A DNA stretch of 64,000 nt, from positions 294,042 through 358,041 of the forward strand of contig JAKRSC010000024.1 in the NCBI GenBank assembly GCA_022402565.1, given 5' to 3'. Under the pieces are notes generated by a model. That model saw only the letters and a list, made by a program, of their open reading frames with translations. It was not told the origin of the DNA and searched no databases. The DNA is from Hydrotalea sp. (GTDB lineage: Bacteria; Bacteroidota; Bacteroidia; Chitinophagales; Chitinophagaceae). Position numbers and translations under genes: made by a program. Below, one piece after another: positions 62,084 through 64,000 of this stretch (position 1 is its first letter; each line of letters opens with the position of its first letter).

Positions 62084-63090
62084 CATTTCCTGTAGCTATC
62101 TAGTTCTTCCATCATTAATTTACTTCCAATAAATAGTGGAGTTCTTTGATGTAATGACTCAGGCATAATATCTAAAATACGTTGTCTCCCATCAGTAGCT
62201 ACTCCACCTGCCTTTTCAACAATAAATGCGAAGGGATTACACTCATACATTAACCTAAGTTTTCCAGCAGGTTTGTCAGTTGTACCAGGATACATGAATA
62301 TTCCACCTTTAATTAAGTTGCGATGTACATCTGCAACCATACTACCAATGTAGCGTTGTGTGTAAGGACCTCCAGTTGACTTATTTTTTTTCTGACAAGC
62401 CGTGATGTACTCACGAACTGGCAAATCATATTGAAAGAAATTGCCATGGTTAACCGAATAAATTTTTCCTGTAGGTGGGCATTGAATATTAGGATGACTT
62501 AAAGTGAATTCACCTATGGATGGATCAAGAGTAAATCCGTTTACCCCTCGCTTTGTTGCATACACTAGCATTGTACTTGAACCATAAATTACATATCCTG
62601 CTGCAACCTGCTTATGTCCCGGCTGTAAAAAATCTTCTACAGTACATGGCGTTCCAAGAGGACTCACCCTTCTGAATACACTAAAAATAGTTCCTATTGA
62701 AACATTCACATCTATATTCCCACTTCCATCTAATGGATCAAACAACACCACATATTTGCTATTCATACTCACAGCATCATCAAAAATCACAAAATCATCC
62801 ATCTCTTCACTTCCTATACCAGCACAACTAATACCATGCTTTAAAACTCCCCAAAACTGATTATTTGCATATACGTCGAGTTTCTTAACATCTTCCCCCT
62901 GTACATTAATGGTGCCTGCATCTCCTAATATGTCTACTAGTCCAGCTTTATTTACTTCAACATTTACTCTCTTTGAAGCTAGGCCAATATCTCTCAGTAG
63001 TGAACTTAACTCACCGGTTGCCTGTGGAAAATCACGTAGTTGTTGGATGGTAAACTCATCCAGGGTTAAAATAGATCTGTTGATATTCAT
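62083..63090 (-). CDS. fbp: Class 1 fructose-1,6-bisphosphatase
   Basis: 335 residues. The metal/phosphate site [26 protein letters not shown] is visible, with [11 protein letters not shown] nearby, the [10 protein letters not shown] loop and [18 protein letters not shown] carrying substrate residues. It converts fructose 1,6-bisphosphate to fructose 6-phosphate in gluconeogenesis. It is divergent from aspartate kinase and the first gene of a block with the exported protein and ABC ATPase. Confidence 0.95.
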   Translation of the reverse strand: MNINRSILTLDEFTIQQLRDFPQATGELSSLLRDIGLASKRVNVEVNKAGLVDILGDAGTINVQGEDVKKLDVYANNQFWGVLKHGISCAGIGSEEMDDFVIFDDAVSMNSKYVVLFDPLDGSGNIDVNVSIGTIFSVFRRVSPLGTPCTVEDFLQPGHKQVAAGYVIYGSSTMLVYATKRGVNGFTLDPSIGEFTLSHPNIQCPPTGKIYSVNHGNFFQYDLPVREYITACQKKNKSTGGPYTQRYIGSMVADVHRNLIKGGIFMYPGTTDKPAGKLRLMYECNPFAFIVEKAGGVATDGRQRILDIMPESLHQRTPLFIGSKLMMEELDSYRK

Positions 63091-63168
63091 ATTTGCAGTT
63101 CGTTTAGATAAAGATAAGATAGCACCCGTTACCGTTGTACTTTTTTCATCAATTTACCAACCACCAAG

Positions 63169-63176
63169 TACATTTG
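63169..63176 (+). promoter_or_regulatory. Aspartate kinase -7 box
   Basis: TACATTTG matches TAnnTTTG, 17 bases before the ATG at 63194; a TTTC at 63144-63147 lies 21 bases upstream as a poor -33. Confidence 0.5.
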
Positions 63177-63193
63177 CTAAATAGAATACAGCT

Positions 63194-64000
63194 ATGGAAA
63201 TTTTTAAATTTGGTGGAGCCAGTGTCAACAGTGTAGAAAGAATACAAAATTTAGGGAATTTGGTAAAGGAATATGGCCAATCACCCATGGTCATAATTGT
63301 TTCAGCCATGGGAAAAACCACCAATGCCTTAGAAAAAGTAGTGGAAGCTTTTTTTAGTGGCAAGAAAGAGGAAGCCATTCAACTTTTTCAAGCAATTAAA
63401 CAGCAGCATATTAATACCACGAAGTATTTGTTAGTCAAGGAATTCAATCCTTGCTTCGCTCAACTTTCAGACTTTTTTACTGAAGCAGAATGGATGCTCC
63501 ATGATCAACCTGTTAGAGAATGGGACTATTACTATGATCAATTGGTTTGCTTAGGCGAACTTTTCAGTACTACCATCATTAGCTTCTATTTAAAAGAAGT
63601 GGGTATTCCAAACCAATGGCTCGATGTTAGAGATTTGATTAGAACCGATCAAAATTTTAGAGATGCAAATATTGATTGGGAGATTTCTACAAATCAGATC
63701 AAACAGCAAATTAGTAAATACCCAAAGGAAATAATTGTTACACAAGGTTTTATTGGTGCGACCGATGAAAATGAAAGCACTACTTTAGGAAGAGAAGGAA
63801 GTGATTATACCGCCGCAGTTTTTGCTCATGTTTTGGATGCTGAAAAAGTGGTAATCTGGAAAGATGTGGAAGCTGTTATGAGTGCAGATCCAAAAGTATT
63901 TCCAGAAGCTACTCCATTACCAGAGTTGAGTTTTCAAGAAGTATTGGAAATGTCGTTCTACGGTGCACAGGTCATTCACCCTAAAACCATTCAACCTTTG
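63194..64000 (+). CDS. Aspartate kinase, N-terminal part (runs off the window)
   Basis: The first 269 codons are present and open to the last base. MEIFKFGGASVNSVERIQNL holds the KFGGAS motif (5-10), QPVREWDYYYDQLVCLGELFSTTI the substrate region, TQGFIGATDENESTTLGREGSDYTAAVFAHVL the nucleotide part, and VIWKDVEAVMSADPKVFPEATPL the later motif. It makes aspartyl phosphate for lysine, methionine, threonine and diaminopimelate. Whether it is fused to homoserine dehydrogenase cannot be seen; the opening looks like a monofunctional kinase. Confidence 0.92.
   Translation, partial: MEIFKFGGASVNSVERIQNLGNLVKEYGQSPMVIIVSAMGKTTNALEKVVEAFFSGKKEEAIQLFQAIKQQHINTTKYLLVKEFNPCFAQLSDFFTEAEWMLHDQPVREWDYYYDQLVCLGELFSTTIISFYLKEVGIPNQWLDVRDLIRTDQNFRDANIDWEISTNQIKQQISKYPKEIIVTQGFIGATDENESTTLGREGSDYTAAVFAHVLDAEKVVIWKDVEAVMSADPKVFPEATPLPELSFQEVLEMSFYGAQVIHPKTIQPL

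Noticed and set aside
1-64000. CRISPR array, insertion sequence, prophage, integrase, rRNA, origin
   Set aside because: Looked for on both strands; no repeat arrays, transposase, integrase or phage genes seen.

Overview
The window is 64 kb of AT-rich chromosome from a member of the Bacteroidota, most likely a Chitinophagales/Chitinophagaceae relative (inference). The evidence is the promoter grammar, with TTTG-N19/20-TAnnTTTG sites (the clearest lies before the tRNA at 40457), together with DUF4294, DUF2147 and OMP_b-brl_3-type proteins, short-form arginine decarboxylase, bacillithiol genes and a CcmE/CcmF pair. Gene density is high and nearly every gene is a housekeeping or envelope gene. 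I see no prophage, insertion sequence, CRISPR array, rRNA or conjugation module. The only mobile-type item is a VapC-like toxin-antitoxin pair at 53.8-54.5 kb.

Layout. 0-1 kb: the end of a LuxR-type regulator and a CPBP membrane protein. 1-8.4 kb: a six-gene minus-strand efflux block (TetR, TolC, membrane-fusion lipoprotein, RND pump, DUF2147, SDR) with two copies of one operator-like palindrome. 8.6-12.4 kb: TRIC-type channel, a small STAS-like protein, an SRAP DNA-crosslink protein and an ABC-F ATPase. 12.4-18.5 kb: orphan histidine kinase, ispH, M20 amidohydrolase, PqqB-like metallo-beta-lactamase-fold protein and yggS. 18.5-22.1 kb: an exported protein with a DxDDT motif, acyl-CoA dehydrogenase and a FabH-like ketosynthase. 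22.2-26.5 kb: HD protein, M24 peptidase, TPMT-like methyltransferase, bshB1, L31 and yajQ. 26.5-32.8 kb: an outer-membrane receptor behind a DtxR-like palindrome, TPR histidine kinase, lgt and bacilliredoxin. 33-37.4 kb: Hsp20, a GumN/ECF-sigma/membrane-protein operon, an NTF2-like protein and speA. 37.5-40.5 kb: rpmI-rplT, tcdA, a Ycf48-like exported protein and tRNA-Val. 40.7-49.2 kb: gcvP, a response regulator, a PAS/GAF protein that ends in a DHp helix pair without a catalytic domain, DUF4294, and an agmatinase-family gene. 49.4-52.3 kb: ccmE-ccmF. 52.3-54.5 kb: two paralogous exported proteins and the toxin-antitoxin pair. 54.6-64 kb: an uncharacterised radical SAM protein with an EamA transporter, a TonB-like protein, folC, a coupled DinB/YfiT-Nudix-Nudix operon, an ABC ATPase, fbp and the start of aspartate kinase.

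How the genes connect. Polyamine synthesis is represented by speA and an agmatinase-family gene about 11 kb apart. Low-molecular-weight thiol chemistry is represented by bshB1, a bacilliredoxin and a YfiT/BstA-type DinB protein at three sites. Most genes otherwise stand in short operons. The regulatory DNA is the most informative novelty: paired TetR operators, a metalloregulator-like box over a receptor promoter, a palindrome inside the acyl-CoA dehydrogenase promoter, and several genes whose -7 box ends only 3-4 nt before the start codon, suggesting leaderless mRNAs. I did not find a clearly new multi-gene system. The best leads are the catalytic-domain-less PAS/DHp protein with its response regulator, the exported DxDDT protein, and the radical SAM/EamA pair.
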